A stretch of 64,000 bases of DNA from Magicicada septendecula (lineage: Eukaryota > Arthropoda > Insecta > Hemiptera > Cicadidae). Shown here one piece after another: positions 32,851 through 46,149 of the stretch. Position 1 is the stretch's first letter. Every line of letters begins with the position of its first letter. The stretch is from contig CM068367.1 of the NCBI GenBank assembly GCA_034769895.1, positions 114,250,654 to 114,314,653 on the forward strand, written 5' to 3'. The notes below the pieces were generated by a model. It made no database searches. It was not told the DNA's origin and saw only the letters and a list, made by a program, of their open reading frames with translations. Position numbers and translations under genes: made by a program.

Positions 32851-35800
32851 ATGCCATTCATTATTATGCGTTTATCTGTCACGTTACAATATTTACATTA
32901 CATTTAAGCGATGTACGTATAAAAATGAATATTAATAATTATACAATTGTACAGATGGTGGAAAAATGCTCTACGGCGTTTAAAAAGTATGCTAGAAAAC
33001 ATTTTTTAAAGTATGGTCTTAAATTTGAATTGTTGAGGGTAAGAAAATTGTCACACCCCAAAAATTACTGTAATTCGGTAAATTCTTAACGTACAAAGGT
33101 GACACAAACACACAGATTGAAGCTACTTTGGGAAACTACATAAAAACGCCGTTTGACTTTTACATAGGACTAATTGTTTTTAATTCATTTAAGGAAATTC
33201 GATATCAACCCCTTTCAATCTCTGCAAATTAATCTGTTGATCTATGTAAAAATGTAAAGATACACAAATGATTGGCTTCAGGCGTTGTGAGCTAGAGTTA
33301 AAGGAAAAATGTAATGTGTAATATGCAAGTGTAAATGAAGTTAAGCCAACACAGTGGGTGCGCACGCACACACACGAACAATGAGTCAGCCGTTGGAATA
33401 GTGGTCATAGCACCTAATTTGAAATTTCAAAACGGTACGTCGTATCGAAAAATATTGTTAACGAGATATGTAGCCACACCTTAGGTATCTACTATAGACG
33501 TTAGAGGCGGTATATGTGCATGTTTATGTGCTACCTAATCTTACTATTACTTCGTAATCTATTCAACAACTGTAAAATTTACGAAAAAGTTTAAACTAAC
33601 ATATCATTAAAAATATTTTTATAAAATTAGAATGTATTTTGTACAGTTAAGAGAGAATCATAAGAATAACAAAAAACACTAGTTTACTCATATTTGTTTC
33701 TTTTAAATTGGCGAGACATTTCTATAGTTGAAACTAGAAGAGATATGGATTCTACTAACTAAAATGTATAATAAGATTGCGGTCGAAGTAGAAGACATAT
33801 GAAGCGCACGCCGGACAACAAGACACAAAAAGAACTATCGGATACACTGTTATTAGATAACAATTTTGATTGTGTAAGGTGACAATTACAGTGAGGTATA
33901 TAAGAATTCTTCTGAATAACAGTAAACCTCCTGAAAATTCCTAGCCAAACGACAAAAACCTGAAAGATTACTAGACTTCAAACCGTACAAATCATAGAGT
34001 AATACAGTTATTAAGATTTCCAGTTGCAACTAATAGGCATGAATCTTTGACCTTAACTGTTATGAGATTCCGTTAACTCTTGACCGCATTAATTTGATGG
34101 TATGAGGAGACTTCCACATTAATGATAAGAACTAACGATTAAAACTACTGGCAAAATAAAATTAAGCTTTGAAGGCATATTATTCGTGTGAGATGGTATT
34201 AAGAATCTTACGATATAAGGAAAAGTGGATTGCAGAGGATTGCCGAGTGGATGGCAAGAAAAAGAAGTAGAGCATTCAACGGACAGATGAATGAGCATGT
34301 GACAGATCTTCAAACCTAGCGTTATTTAAAGTTGTAAAGTGTACTGAGGCAAAAGCAATCTTCGTTACCAGCACCTAAAGTCATCAGTCACAATTTTCTT
34401 AACACATGAGATGATTCCCAAGTTTATGGGACTCCAAAGTTATTACGGGCTCCCAAGTTTATGGACAGGTTTACGGGCTAAAATAACGAGATTAGGGAAA
34501 ACAGAAGAATTCAGGAAGAAGTTAAAAAGTATAAACTAGCCTAATAAAAGAACCTTTCCAAAGAGAAATATTTTGATAAACAAAAATGGAGAAAAAGTAA
34601 ATATTATTTTAATAAATGCCAAATTATAAAAATCTGTTTGATATTCTGTTTAATTTGTACAGTAGGTTATTTTTCATATTATTGGATATTTTAAGTTACC
34701 TAAACTAAATTAATTCGAAATTAATTACTAATATATTGAATTTGAAACTGTTTTAATCAAACAAAATATTTTAAAATTAACCTGTCCCTCTCGTTTTTGC
34801 AGCACTGGGGCAAACGGAATGAGCGGACTAAGTGAATGAAAATTATGTGATTAAAATTGTAAACTATAAATACCATGTACAGTCGATAAACGCAGGCACA
34901 ATAAGCGACAGGCGAAAGTTTAATTAAGTTTTCAAATTAAACTCATTTTAATTTATCTGGTTTTTAGTTAAAACGAATAACAGAATGATGTGGCTGAAAC
35001 TTTGTAGTAACTACACGATTAAGACAGCAGTGTTCATTTGGTGTTCATTCGCATCTCGTAACTGTGTCCTGCTTTAAAAATTTCCATCATCTATGTTTCC
35101 TTACATTTTCTTGTCCTTCAAATCGAAATCTAGGCCTACTTGTTCCTAACACCTTTAAAAATACTTGTTCCATAAAAATATGGAAGTAGTTGCCAGCGGT
35201 AATAAGAAAAGAATATTTGAAATCACCTGGTTTAGATAGTGTGAAGGAGATACTCAAAATTGAAGAGGCAAACAGAAAATGTAAGCTAAACTTCAGGAAG
35301 ATCCATACAGTCTAATTCAACTCCAATATAGGCCTATAGACTATATTTGATACGCCGATGGGAATCCATTAGTGAAATTGATAAACTACATTACGTACTC
35401 TTTGAGTTGCCTACCGGGAATATTTTTTGTTGAATGCTTTTTTGTATGCATTCTGTATGTTTCTCCTGTTTTTTGATATTCAGGTTATATTTTAAAGTAA
35501 CGTGTGTTCACTTATTTGTTATATATAACAATATATTGTAATACTTCTTTGTAGCTGCCGTGTTATTTTGCCACACGTTGGATGCGTCAATTTGTAATCA
35601 AACGTCGTCCGGCTAATTGTAAACGTGTAAGAGTGTAATTGTGGTAATGTGTATACTCTCAAGTCTTACCAATCCGTCGTCGCTCTGGAACGTAACTCAC
35701 GCAGATTGTGTCCGTCGCGAACGTACAATAACCAGTATCGGAGTCCTTACCTGTTGTTCACTAGGGGTGTATAAATCCCGGGTGGCGCCAAATTGTTTAA

Positions 35801-36250
35801 TTAAAACAATTAAAAAAATTTAGGATGATTGGGCGATCTCAGCTCAGGCGGTGTGGAGAATTCAAATTTATTCCCGCCTTAGTTCGACCTTCTTAATCAA
35901 GCAGGTAGTTCGCTGAGTTTGCGACATGAGCGCTTGCCGTCAACCTAGTTGTTCGCTAAAATGCACAAATGTATAATACACTTTCCTAATGAAATAAAAA
36001 AACAGTGGTTACACTCTGTACTAGTTTATTCATTGGTGATTGTTAATTATTCAGTTTGACATGAACTATATTTTGTTTTTAATAAATTTGCACCGACAAT
36101 TATTATGAGACAATTTCTCTAGGGTTTAGCAAATCGATTTTGAACGATGGCGACTGTTTTGTTTGTTTACAATTTGTTCCGTTCAAAATCCAGGTTCTTG
36201 AGATTACGATAAAAGGATTATTAATGATTACAATAAAAAGTACACTACCT
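32851..36250. other. Non-coding DNA, nothing recognised
   Basis: No frame exceeds about 80 codons. A GC-richer patch at 35560-35950 includes TGGCGCC (35791-35797), which recalls a primer-binding site, but no LTR ends were found around it. Confidence 0.45.
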
Positions 36251-36299
36251 TACATTATTTGTACTTAAATAATATAATGTGTAACTATAATTTGTTCCT

Positions 36300-38770
36300 G
36301 AAGTGTAGTAAAGTGTGTTTCAAAAGTTCGGAATTTAACAACAGGTTATTTTATTAGTTGACAAATTTTCAGTGTCTTAATTTTTACTTAATCTTTGAAA
36401 GAAATTATATTCAGTTTATAGTGAGAGTTCATATTACTGTGAGAAATATTTAAAGTGAATTTATTTCTGAAAATCGGGTAATTTAATAATACTTATCAAA
36501 TCAGTATACTTGATGTAAACAGTCGTCCAGTTGAAATGAAATGGGGCGGCACTAGTCATCAATTTTCAATGATCTTGGGGCTTAAGTATGTCTTGCGTCC
36601 TTTTCATGTTAGTGGTAGTAATTTATTCATTTAAATTTCAGGTAAAATGGTCATTGGCATCAGTTAAAGGTTCTCGTACATCGTCTGCTTCTTACTTGTT
36701 TATCTTTTGGAATTTTGTTTACTTTTTTGACATTTTAAATTAAATATTTTGGTCATTTACTGCCTGGCGTCTGTTCGGGAAGAGCGTCACTTTACGAGTA
36801 AGATTTAACGGAAAATTCGTAATGGAAAATTCGTTGTCATGGTTACAAATTAATTCCGATTGGTTAATCTTGACATATAACCATTGTTATTAATTTTGCA
36901 TTTTTATTCAAAATTACTGTATATCTTCTGATTGCTTTTATTCGTCCGTCTTCCTTCCTATGTATTAAGTATTATCACTACTGTTTGTATTTCCTTTCAA
37001 AGATTATTTTGACATCCCATAAGGTTGGGTTCTATAATGTATTATTGTTTATACAATTATGTTAATATTTGTTAATTACTTTTCTTTTTTATTTTAAGTT
37101 CTTATTCTAACATTTTTCTTTTAATATGATTCACAAATTATCCTTGGCAAGTTCTTTGCTTTGGATTTGTTAATTTCCTTGTTAATTTTTTATAATTTGT
37201 AGTTATTTGTTTTTTGACAGTTAGGCATTTCATAGGCCTAAGTAGTAACTGATTCTATTTACTTATTTTAAACAAATTACATCTTATTTTACCCTAATGT
37301 GTTTTGTTTTGTTATTATAATTGATTTGTTTATTTGTTGTTGTGTTTTGGATCTGTTTTTATACTAATTGTATGTTCCCATTAGTTTTTACATTATGGTC
37401 TGTTATCTATTTCCTAACTGATTTTCCAGTGTTATTTGATCTGTATTGATTCACCTTCTTATCTTTTTAAATTGACATTGTTAATAATTTGGCTATTACT
37501 CACTATTCTTTATTACATAAAACATAACATCTAGGCCTATGGTCTGTATAATTCGTTCAGCCATATCCTATTCATAAATTAAATTGAACAATTTTTTAAC
37601 AGCTATTAAGCAACGTTTGTTAACCATTGGTTTCATTCTTATTTATTTTTAGGTGGTAACACATCATCACACCATTTAAACTTGTTTACTTGATTATCAC
37701 TTATAACATGGGGTGTTTATTGATTTTATTTTAATTTCTTTACTATATATTTTTTTCTTATATTATCTCTACCTTCTATCCATGTTAACACTCACTGTTG
37801 ACATTCTATGGGCTTTCTCCCCTGAATAACATCGTATCCTTTATTTATATTTAATCTTAATACTATCTTTAACTACTATCATTAACAAAATTCTTACTTA
37901 CTATTCATGTTCACCATTAAATCGTTTAGTGTTTATCACTGATTTATTAAGTGTTCTTTAACTATCACTCTATTTCCTAATTCTACCAATAACAATATTC
38001 TTATTTATTAATAACATTCACTTTTAAACCATTTAGCGTTTATCACTGATTTACTAAGTGTTTTTCATCTATCATTAGATTTTCTCATTATTTTGGGGTT
38101 TTTACACTTACACTTTTGGCACTTCTTAAATTTTTATTTTAAGTGTTTATTACTGGGTAATCCCTACCATTACTTTTTCTTTGTCACTTAGTTATTTTTA
38201 TTTTCTCACTATCTCACTATCTCTCTCTTTACAAATATTATTTATACTATTAATAAGTGTATGCCCTTATAGAGTTCTTTCTTACATATAACTCTAATTC
38301 TTGGGTTAGTGTACTTTTATTTATGGGGTTTTGTCAATTATTATTTACATTTATCATTTAGTCAGTACTAATACTTGTTTTTTACATTGGTTAGTTACGG
38401 GGTTCGTTTCCTTTATGATATTTAAATGTATCATTTCTCCCTTCCATATTCTATATTATTTGTCTGTGTTTTATCATTTGGTTTCACTTTATTTCCTTTA
38501 TATTTGGTTTTATTTAATTTCTATTTTCCTTCTTCTTCTTCTCCTTCATTTCCATTTTGTTTCATTTTATTTTGGGTTTTATCTGGCCAATCTCTGGGGT
38601 TGGGTCAAAGTCGTTTGTTTGTCAGTCTAGTCTATTCTTTTAATAATTACTTTTGTTTACCATTCTTCCTTCTTCTTTCTTAACTACATTTTATATTTTT
38701 TCTTCATTATTTATTTATCAAATTATATTACTTTTTAGCATTTCTTTCATACTTATAGATATCAAATATG
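36300..38770. other. T-skewed tract without a gene
   Basis: This is another 2.4-kb stretch with a strong excess of T on the plus strand. There is no frame of 60 codons or more on the minus strand, and only hydrophobic plus frames near 38331-38683, explained by T-rich codons. Short motifs such as TGTTTATCACTGATTTA recur around 37930-38050 (GTTTATCACTGATTTATTAAG and GTTTATCACTGATTTACTAA, about 107 bases apart). Confidence 0.5.
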
Positions 38771-41700
38771 ATCTGAATTTGGCGATGTTATAATATGAAA
38801 CAGGAAAGTAATATTGCTAATGCATCGAATCAGAAATAAGTGAATTCAATTTTGTGCAAGAATCTCAATGTACAAATTGATAGAAAATGTATAGTTACAT
38901 ACATAGAGGTCCGTCGTTGTCAGACCCGAAGACCATAACGATATTATACTAGCTTACATTATATAAGGATATATAATAATCCACAAGCACTTGAAACTTC
39001 CATCGATCTTAGATAACAGTAAAAGAGCAGGAAGAAATCATGCGAAAAGTCGTTTCTAAAGTTTATGATTGTTCAAAATAAAAAATATGTTTTACTTTTT
39101 CGGCTTTTCGGCTATTAAGCAGTAATAGTTTGTCAGCCATACTGTGAAACAGTAATAAAGTATAGCAAAGATACTTTTGCGATTGTTGTTTAGAACATAC
39201 CGATCATACAGTTTTATTAATTTTCCACTGTATACTACCTAAATAATGCGATCTGTCTGAAGGAAATGAGAATTGGTTTTAGACAGTATCAAGTTTCTGA
39301 CTTTACAAAGGCGTTAGCACAAGCAAACAGACATTTCGTTATCATAAAGCTAACATAGTATATATACACAAAAATGTTATAACTAAAATAACAACGTAGT
39401 TTTGTAAATTGGTAGTTTTTGTTTCTTTTTCACAAGCCAATCTGTGGATTACAGAGTCTATTTTGAAATTTTGTATTTCCTGAAACGTTTTGGCAACATC
39501 TCCAATGACTTTCACTTTATATATATTCCTGTCTAAGTTAGTTTACACAAATAAAAGTTGTACACATTAAGTTACGGTTATTACTGACATGATTATAAAA
39601 CTAAGAATTTGTCATTAAATTTAAACCGGGGAGAAAGAAGCAGAATTCTAACACAAAAAGTTAAATGCCTCAGAATAATGAAGGTCTGTGCAACTGAATT
39701 AGAACAACCGTATTAGAAACACTGTTGTGAGGAAAGAGTTACAAATGTTCTTAATCAATGAGATGCTTAGACCAACCAGGAGTGAAAATATTATAACGTT
39801 TAAGAAGTATGAAGAAATAAATATGACCACAAAAAACAAAAAAGATATAAACCACTGGTAAAGAGATGCCTGGGGCTGTCTTCCAAGTTGTTCGCCCAAG
39901 TAGTTACCGAAACTGCGTAGGTTGTTAATCCACCAACTGCTCTGAACAACAGTTTCTCATACTTTTCAGCCCAACAATTGCCCGACAACTGGGGAAGATT
40001 ATCGTTGGCGTAACCTGATACCGATCATTACTTACGTTGCTCCCGTCTAGGGATACCATGTCTCTATACATAAAAGGAAAATGGAAAGCAACCTTGATAG
40101 ACAGTTTTGGCTATCGATGTAAGTCGTCCGTAACTCTTCTTCGTGTATTCTGAGAAGCGGACTCGATGTTCGACCTTGGATGACAGCAAGAGACGTCGTG
40201 TACGTAAATTTTACTTAGGAGCGACAAGAGCTTCAAACAACAAACTCTCAACCTACTTTGGCAGGATTCATTATTCCTTGTTGATTCTTGGAAAAGATGT
40301 CGGTACATAGTGGAGTAAAGTGATGATTTGGTACGACCAGCCGAATTAAAAAAGAATTTAGCCAAATTTCACCGCGTTTCAAAATATGATGTTGTAAATG
40401 TACCTCGGTACTAAACTTCCGTATAGCGGATTGTCTGAAGTTCCAATCCGCATAGCTCCAAGTTATCGAACATGCAACTAATTTGATTCGACGACAACCT
40501 ACATAAATTTGCATATAAATTACGTTCATGGAACTACGCGTTCTATACGAACTATAGCTTCGTACTTCATTATTACAAACTTATTATTACACTCCACTTT
40601 TCTTATTTTTAATTTTTTTTCGTGTTGTCAAATGTTATGTAACATCAAAAATACATGTATAAAATACGAATGATCCATATAACATATAATTATAATGCTC
40701 TAATTTACTGAAAACTCGTTTTAATTAAAAATTGAAAAACTTTAGTCTTACGTGTCAAACAACATACAACATAAAAAAACGCAGTGTTTTGTCTTTCAGG
40801 TTTACCTCACCTATGTTTATTTCATGAGTTTCCTTTTGGTATAGTATATATGTATATAGAGACAAAAACAAGTTTTCGCAAGCAAATCTGCCTTATTATC
40901 TGGGGTTCAAATTTGTGTTTCCCAGAGTACACGTTTACACGATCTAAACTAATTCAACCTCCACGGTGAAATAATCGACGTAAAATTTCCCGAAGTAAGA
41001 CATTTGGTCTTAAGTGGACAGTGGGTTAGTTTTCAGTATGTAAGAAATGTCGGCTAAGTGGGCCACATGGGAGGGAGGCGAAGAACTTGTTTCGAGAATA
41101 CGACAAGCACGGGCAGGTAGGATTGGATGGAGACTGTGGAGCCGGTGGAAGGACGTCCCGCGGGAAGGAAATGGTTGTTGAATTGAACGTGTGTGTGCTA
41201 CTGTAACTTGACCTGCATTGCAGATAGGAAAACGTAATATATGTAACATAATTTTGCAAGTCCAGTATAATCTCTTCCGTTATGTCGGATTGGTTTTACT
41301 CAATTGGGAACCTCATCATATATGTCCATTTTTATTTACATACATAGACTCTTAGAAGCATACGCCCGATATTGTTGTTAAGTGAAAAATGTTATGTGAA
41401 TTTCCCAAAATAATACAGCTAATATTGTTACGTCGATAACGATCTTTAATGTATAGAATTATTGAGTACCAGGGAAGTCAAAAGAGCAACATGTTTTATT
41501 TAATAGCTATGTAGTAAATCACGCTTGATACAATAATTTTCAAACCTGAATTATAATACTATTGCGCAAAATTTACAATAAAAGTCTAACAATCAGCAAC
41601 TCAATGAATTTATAAAACCGCAGTATTACAAAACTGTTATAAACAACTTAGTGTCTCTTAGCTCAAACTGCATCTACAATCGTTGTATACCAGGATTCCA

Positions 41701-41840
41701 AATTATATTAGCACAATCTTTTCAACTTTCACTGACTATTAGAAACCGTTATACATCCTAACTTTCACTCATTTGTTATGATGTCTACGTTATAGTTATA
41801 AAAAAATCTACTGAGAAACAGAATAACAGAACAACTAATT
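38771..41840. other. Non-coding DNA, nothing recognised
   Basis: Minus frames of 84 and 93 codons overlap at 40111-40529 but have no known motif. A GC-richer patch at 41040-41220 gives overlapping short frames on the minus strand. No repeat was identified. Confidence 0.45.
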
Positions 41841-42430
41841 AGGGTGTTGCAAAGTGTATATTACCGTAGTCGAATCAGAATTATATTTGGAGGTGTAATT
41901 ATTGGAAGAACTCGAGGTACTAAACAAGGGGTTAGACAATGTGGTCACTGTCGCCTGTGCTGTTTAACTTTTATGTTGAAAACGCTATTAACGAATTGCA
42001 GTTTTTACAACTGTTGTTGGCAGATGACCAGGTTGTAGTAGCAACACGAGCTGCAGAATTTCAGGTGTACTTAATTCATAAAAACAATACAATTTAAAAA
42101 ATATCTACTGAGAGAACACAAAAATATGGTGAGTCATAGGTGAAGAACCCTTAAACGAAAAAATACGATAACAAGAAATTATTAGATCAAGTCTAAGACG
42201 ACACTTCTAAAGTCAGGATAAACGATTTTATATCTCGCTTGTCCACCCTGATTCATCCGTTTTAGTTTTACAAGCGAACAGACAAACTAAAAAACATACC
42301 ACCTATACACACTATTTGACTAGAAGACAGTTACTTAACATAATATGAAATTATTTAGATGATTATAAAGTGAGACGAGGGTCGTCCGAGGATGAGATGG
42401 GTGCCGGAACAGGTTTATGTGGCCTAATCC
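41840..42430 (+). mobile_element. LINE reverse-transcriptase relic, internally deleted
   Basis: Forward frames read TKQGVRQ, then SLSPVLFNFYVENAINELQ and LLLADDQVVVA. These match reverse-transcriptase motifs B' (R-Q-G-x-x-LSP-x-LFN) and C (the F/Y-ADD box, here L-ADD-Q). At 42375-42430 another frame reads DEGRPRMRWVPEQV, the GRP-x-x-RW C-terminal motif. Most of the sequence between RT and C-terminus is missing and at least two frame shifts are evident. The relic runs into the GAA/GGA tail at 42432, like the group C copy at 26240. Confidence 0.75.
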
Positions 42431-42431
42431 T

Positions 42432-42592
42432 AGAAGAAGAAGAAGAAGAAGAAGAAGAAGAAGAAGAAGAAGAAGAAGAAGAAGAAGAAGAAGAAGAAGA
42501 AGAAGAAGAAGGAGGAGGAGGAGGAGGAGGAGGAGGAGGAGGAGGAGGAGGAGGAGGAGAAGAAGGTGATGATGATGATGAAGAAGAAGAAG
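42432..42592. repeat. (GAA)n/(GGA)n/(GAT) microsatellite, LINE tail
   Basis: About 50 trinucleotides: GAA, then GGA, then mixed GAT/GAA. The frames over it on both strands are artefacts. Confidence 0.97.
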
Positions 42593-43160
42593 ATTATAAA
42601 GTAAAACATAACCACGACAAATATGTAACAATTATTAATTAGTAACGTAATACGATGAAGCACCGTATAATACCAGGCAACTGCAGCGTTTACGTTACAT
42701 AACACAGCCAGCGCTCGCATTATACTCACAGTGTTCTACAGGAACGATTATAACACAATGTAGCGCATTTATTATGAATTATAAAGAACTTATATTATAG
42801 AAAGTAGCCAAATAGTAGTTTTTAAAAAGTAACTGACTTGAAATGTACAGACGATACGTTTTGTGTCACGTTTGTACACTTATAAAGGTCAAGTGCTGCC
42901 CACGCGTTATTGTTAACGCTCAATACTAATATTTATATTTTCAAAAAAAAAAAAGCTGTTAGGCTACCGACTTACACGTTGAATAAACACTAAAAAATCT
43001 GGGACTTTTTAAGAACAGTCCAGAAAAACGAGAAAATTAAAATCCAAAAACGTATTTTTTGTATGTTTGGTGTACAATAACTTGACTGTAAAAAATAAAA
43101 TTCTAAATCGAATATAAAATCTCAGCTGTTGTATTTACAAAAAAAGCTGATGGTTGTAAA
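42593..43160. other. Spacer between LINE relics, nothing recognised
   Basis: AT-rich, no gene or repeat identified. Confidence 0.45.
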
Positions 43161-43164
43161 ACGT

Positions 43165-43350
43165 TTTTCTCATCATCATCATAATTATCTTCAAGGATTA
43201 AACCAAGGAGGTTTGTCCCGGTCTCAAACAGGCAAAGATTAGAGCTGGTCACTGCAGCGCTTCCTCGGACGTCCCACACCTCTCCGTCCCCTCGGCTTAA
43301 AGTTCCATAGTTGTTTGGGGATGCGGCAGTCATCCATTCGGCAAAGATGC
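43165..43350 (-). mobile_element. LINE 3' end relic (group C)
   Basis: The minus strand reads CRMDDCRIPKQLWNFKPRGR, then RGVGRPRKRCSDQL, the same C-terminal pattern as at 26240 but better preserved in this stretch. It is followed by a (GAT)n tail (ATCATCATCATAATTATC on the plus strand, 43171-43188). It is related to the minus-strand copy at 62295-62470 over LWxxKPxxRxG. Only the extreme 3' end is present, as is usual for 5'-truncated LINE insertions. Confidence 0.8.
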
Positions 43351-44150
43351 TCCCGAATAATCAATTCAACGTTTTTGTTTACACTTTATTTTTTAAAAGA
43401 TAAAAAAATTCATTCTGTAAAAATTTTAGCTCTTTTTATTCCTTAATGCAATATTTTAATACGAAAGGAATACAATAATTTATATTGTATATAATACAAT
43501 AAGGAATACTTTAAGTACAATAATTATACATTATTAACATGTTATTTACCACACCTTATCGTCTACTAATTGAAAATCTGTGATAAAACGATTTCGATCC
43601 TTAGTACCATATGGATTATAGACCTTGTGCTTACATGTGCCTTTAAAAATTTAAATTTTGACTTAACTGTGTTTACAATGTATATTTAATTTTAAATTTT
43701 CTTTTCTTCCAAAACACTCTGTACTGTTTTGCTTGCTTTTGACCAATAAACATCTTTTAACCGAAAAATGGTTTGTTTTCTGTATGTGTACCTGTATGTG
43801 TTTTTAAAGTAAAATTTAATTATTTCCGAACAAAATGAGATGTAGAGTTGAAATTTTCTACACACGGTAAATTTGCCATTTCCAATAAGTAGAAATCAGA
43901 ACAAAGTATTATATTAAAAACTTTCAAAATGGCAGCTAATGGAAAGATTGAATTATAAATTTCACAAAAATAAGTAGTTATAACAAAGAATGACTCATTA
44001 TAAAAAAAACATTAGACCTTATATCCGTAATCCGATGGGTTCTTGTTTATGGATTTGAACAAAAAATGACGGGAGGTGAGGTATTACATTCCTTTTATAA
44101 CAAACATTTGGCTATTCTACGTTATAGTTATTGTTTGGCCTGTTATAATT
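43351..44150. other. AT-rich spacer, nothing recognised
   Basis: No gene-like frame or repeat seen. Confidence 0.45.
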
Positions 44151-44154
44151 ATTT

Positions 44155-44541
44155 TTTCCTTTTTGTATCGACCATCTAAGAACAACATGCCAATTTCAAG
44201 TTTTTATTCCTCGTTCTTTTCTTTCTCTCCAATATTCTTTCATCTTTTCACTTTGTCTGTTTTTCCTGTCTTCAGTCCACTTTGAACCTACGTTTTTCTC
44301 TCTCCTACCCTGTACTCCTTCCAAAAACACCTGCATTTTTAACTCTTCTGCCCAATAAACGTCTCTTTCAATTGCTTCTTCAGCGTTTATATTATTTTTT
44401 TCTAAATCCTTTTTGAATTCTTTAATCCAACTTGACTTCTTTCCCCACAGATATTTGAAGATCTGTTTTGATAACATATTGTAGTCCATTCTATATAAAT
44501 GTCCAAAAAATACTAGTTTTATCTTTCTCCTGTTATTATTG
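44155..44541 (-). mobile_element. LINE 3' end relic (group B)
   Basis: The minus strand gives a 97-codon open stretch containing LSKQIFKYLWGKKSSWIKEF, then DLEKNNINAEEAIERDVYWA and GSKWTEDRKNRQSEKMKEYW. It aligns throughout with 27650-28106, and the 3' end has the same GATACAAAAA terminus. It is less broken than the other copy. The 5' side stops at a trinucleotide microsatellite. Only the ORF2 C-terminus and 3' UTR are present. Confidence 0.85.
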
Positions 44542-44542
44542 T

Positions 44543-44576
44543 TAGCAGCAGCAGCGGCAGCAGCGGCGGCGGCGGC

Positions 44577-44635
<59 letters not shown>

Positions 44636-44646
44636 CAGCAGTAGCA
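44543..44646. repeat. (GCA)/(GCG)/(GTA)n trinucleotide repeat
   Basis: AGC and GGC units give way to about 20 GTA (TAG) units. It abuts the truncated 5' side of the minus-strand LINE relic. Confidence 0.95.
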
Positions 44647-44752
44647 TCAGGAATAGGTGACGTACAATATCACTGATAGTGGAAAAACGAAAGCACTAAA
44701 TGATGTGAGAAGATAAAAACGGAAAATTATCTGTTCATGAATATTTATTACA

Positions 44753-44775
44753 GGGGTGTCGAACTGTGGCGGGCA
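44753..44775 (+). mobile_element. Possible solitary hAT terminus
   Basis: CAGGGGTGTCGAACTGTGG resembles the CAGGGGTGTCAAACT terminus found on many hAT elements. No matching inverted end was found nearby, so this is either a truncated element or a chance match. Confidence 0.25.
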
Positions 44776-46145
44776 ACACACACAAAATGCATTCATACTT
44801 CAGGTTACCAGAATTACTGCCTACCTTATCTTTCTGCACTAATCCACTTCTGCGCTCTTAATGTGAACCAATAAAGATTAAAAGCGTTTCGGTTCACTAA
44901 CCGCGTGAGGCAGCCAGCCAATATACATAAAAAGTTACTCTTACCAGGAGTTCCATCTCGCGCGTGCGGTACAGCGCCATTAAATGCGACAAGAAAATGA
45001 CTTTCCGTGTAATGACCTATGAAATTCTGTCGGGCGCAGTTCACCGACTGTATAACCGACAATGCTCTGACGAAGACGCGTTAACTTAATATTATGTTCA
45101 CTTTTTAAAAAAATACATTGGCAAATATTCATTATTATAATATATTATTATAGAACAAGGTCGGCTCAGATACAAGATCCTTACTTCCTTTCCGGGGTGC
45201 TACTCGGCTCTGACCTCTTTAGTTCCAACAGTCTCCATCTCCTGCGGCCGCTTGCCAATTCCTCGGAAGACTGCCTGAAGACTGTCGTTTCCCTTTGTAT
45301 TTGAGCTGCCTACAGTTTCTGTTTTACATTTTTAGTCACTGTCAGCGTTTTATTGATAAGATACGTAAAGGCCACAAGTATTCAATCAGTGATGAATAGA
45401 ACAAAAATCGAAGTATAAGAATACAGGAAATACTAGAGAAATATATTCAGACATAAATCTATAAAGCTTTTCTGTTATCTCAGTACGTCGTGATTATCAC
45501 CATAAATCACGTATCGTCACGTACGTATGTAAACGTCTTTATCTAGCACAGCTGTATGTAATGCATTACTGCATAATTAAGTTTTCACGCTGTTGTATGT
45601 AGGACGGTAACCACAGAATACGCAGTAAGTTCAAAATCAGTAATTGATGGTACGAAATAGTGTTGTAACTATCTGGGGTGCATTGTGTAGAAGAGTAATA
45701 TTTAAATAAGGAAAATAAATAATTTGACCTCTGCCAAATTGTGGTACAATCTACCGAAGGCTTAGGAGTAAAGATCAATAAACATATAATTAAAATGTTA
45801 TTAATTATCAGCATTTTGGGAGCTGTACGAACGTTTATTTGTAACTAAACTTGGAACAGCTGATCAACGAAGACTATAAACATTGTAAAATATATCAATG
45901 CACAAAGTGGTATTAGAAAACTAATAATTTAAAGGGAGGCAGAAGAAGAGTAAAGAGATCGATTCAACAGATTAGTAATTCCTCGACTAAGTGGTCTCAT
46001 TCTTAACATCTCAAAAGAATAACCACCGACTGAGAAAAATGCTGTATGACTTTTATGGCATTCGTTAACAAGATGTCTTATTATTAAACTTTTCTTATTG
46101 ATTGTTGCTCCATAGTCCATAGTATGAAACCATATTTTTATGAAT
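44776..46145. other. Non-coding DNA, nothing recognised
   Basis: A GC-richer patch lies at 45165-45300. No frame above about 80 codons and no recognisable product. Confidence 0.45.
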
Positions 46146-46149
46146 GGCT

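Noticed and set aside
32131-33089. Chain of hydrophobic plus-strand frames resembling membrane proteins
   Set aside because: Hydrophobicity follows from T-rich codons. The frames overlap in different phases and show no conserved motif. The same applies to 38331-38683 and 63408-63635.
35780-35830. TGGCGCC as an LTR-retroelement primer-binding site
   Set aside because: No LTR pair, no matching long terminal repeats and no coding region in the expected orientation were found.
41010-41259. Overlapping minus frames in a GC-richer patch as a gene
   Set aside because: Two phases are open over the same short stretch, with no motif, and composition alone explains them.
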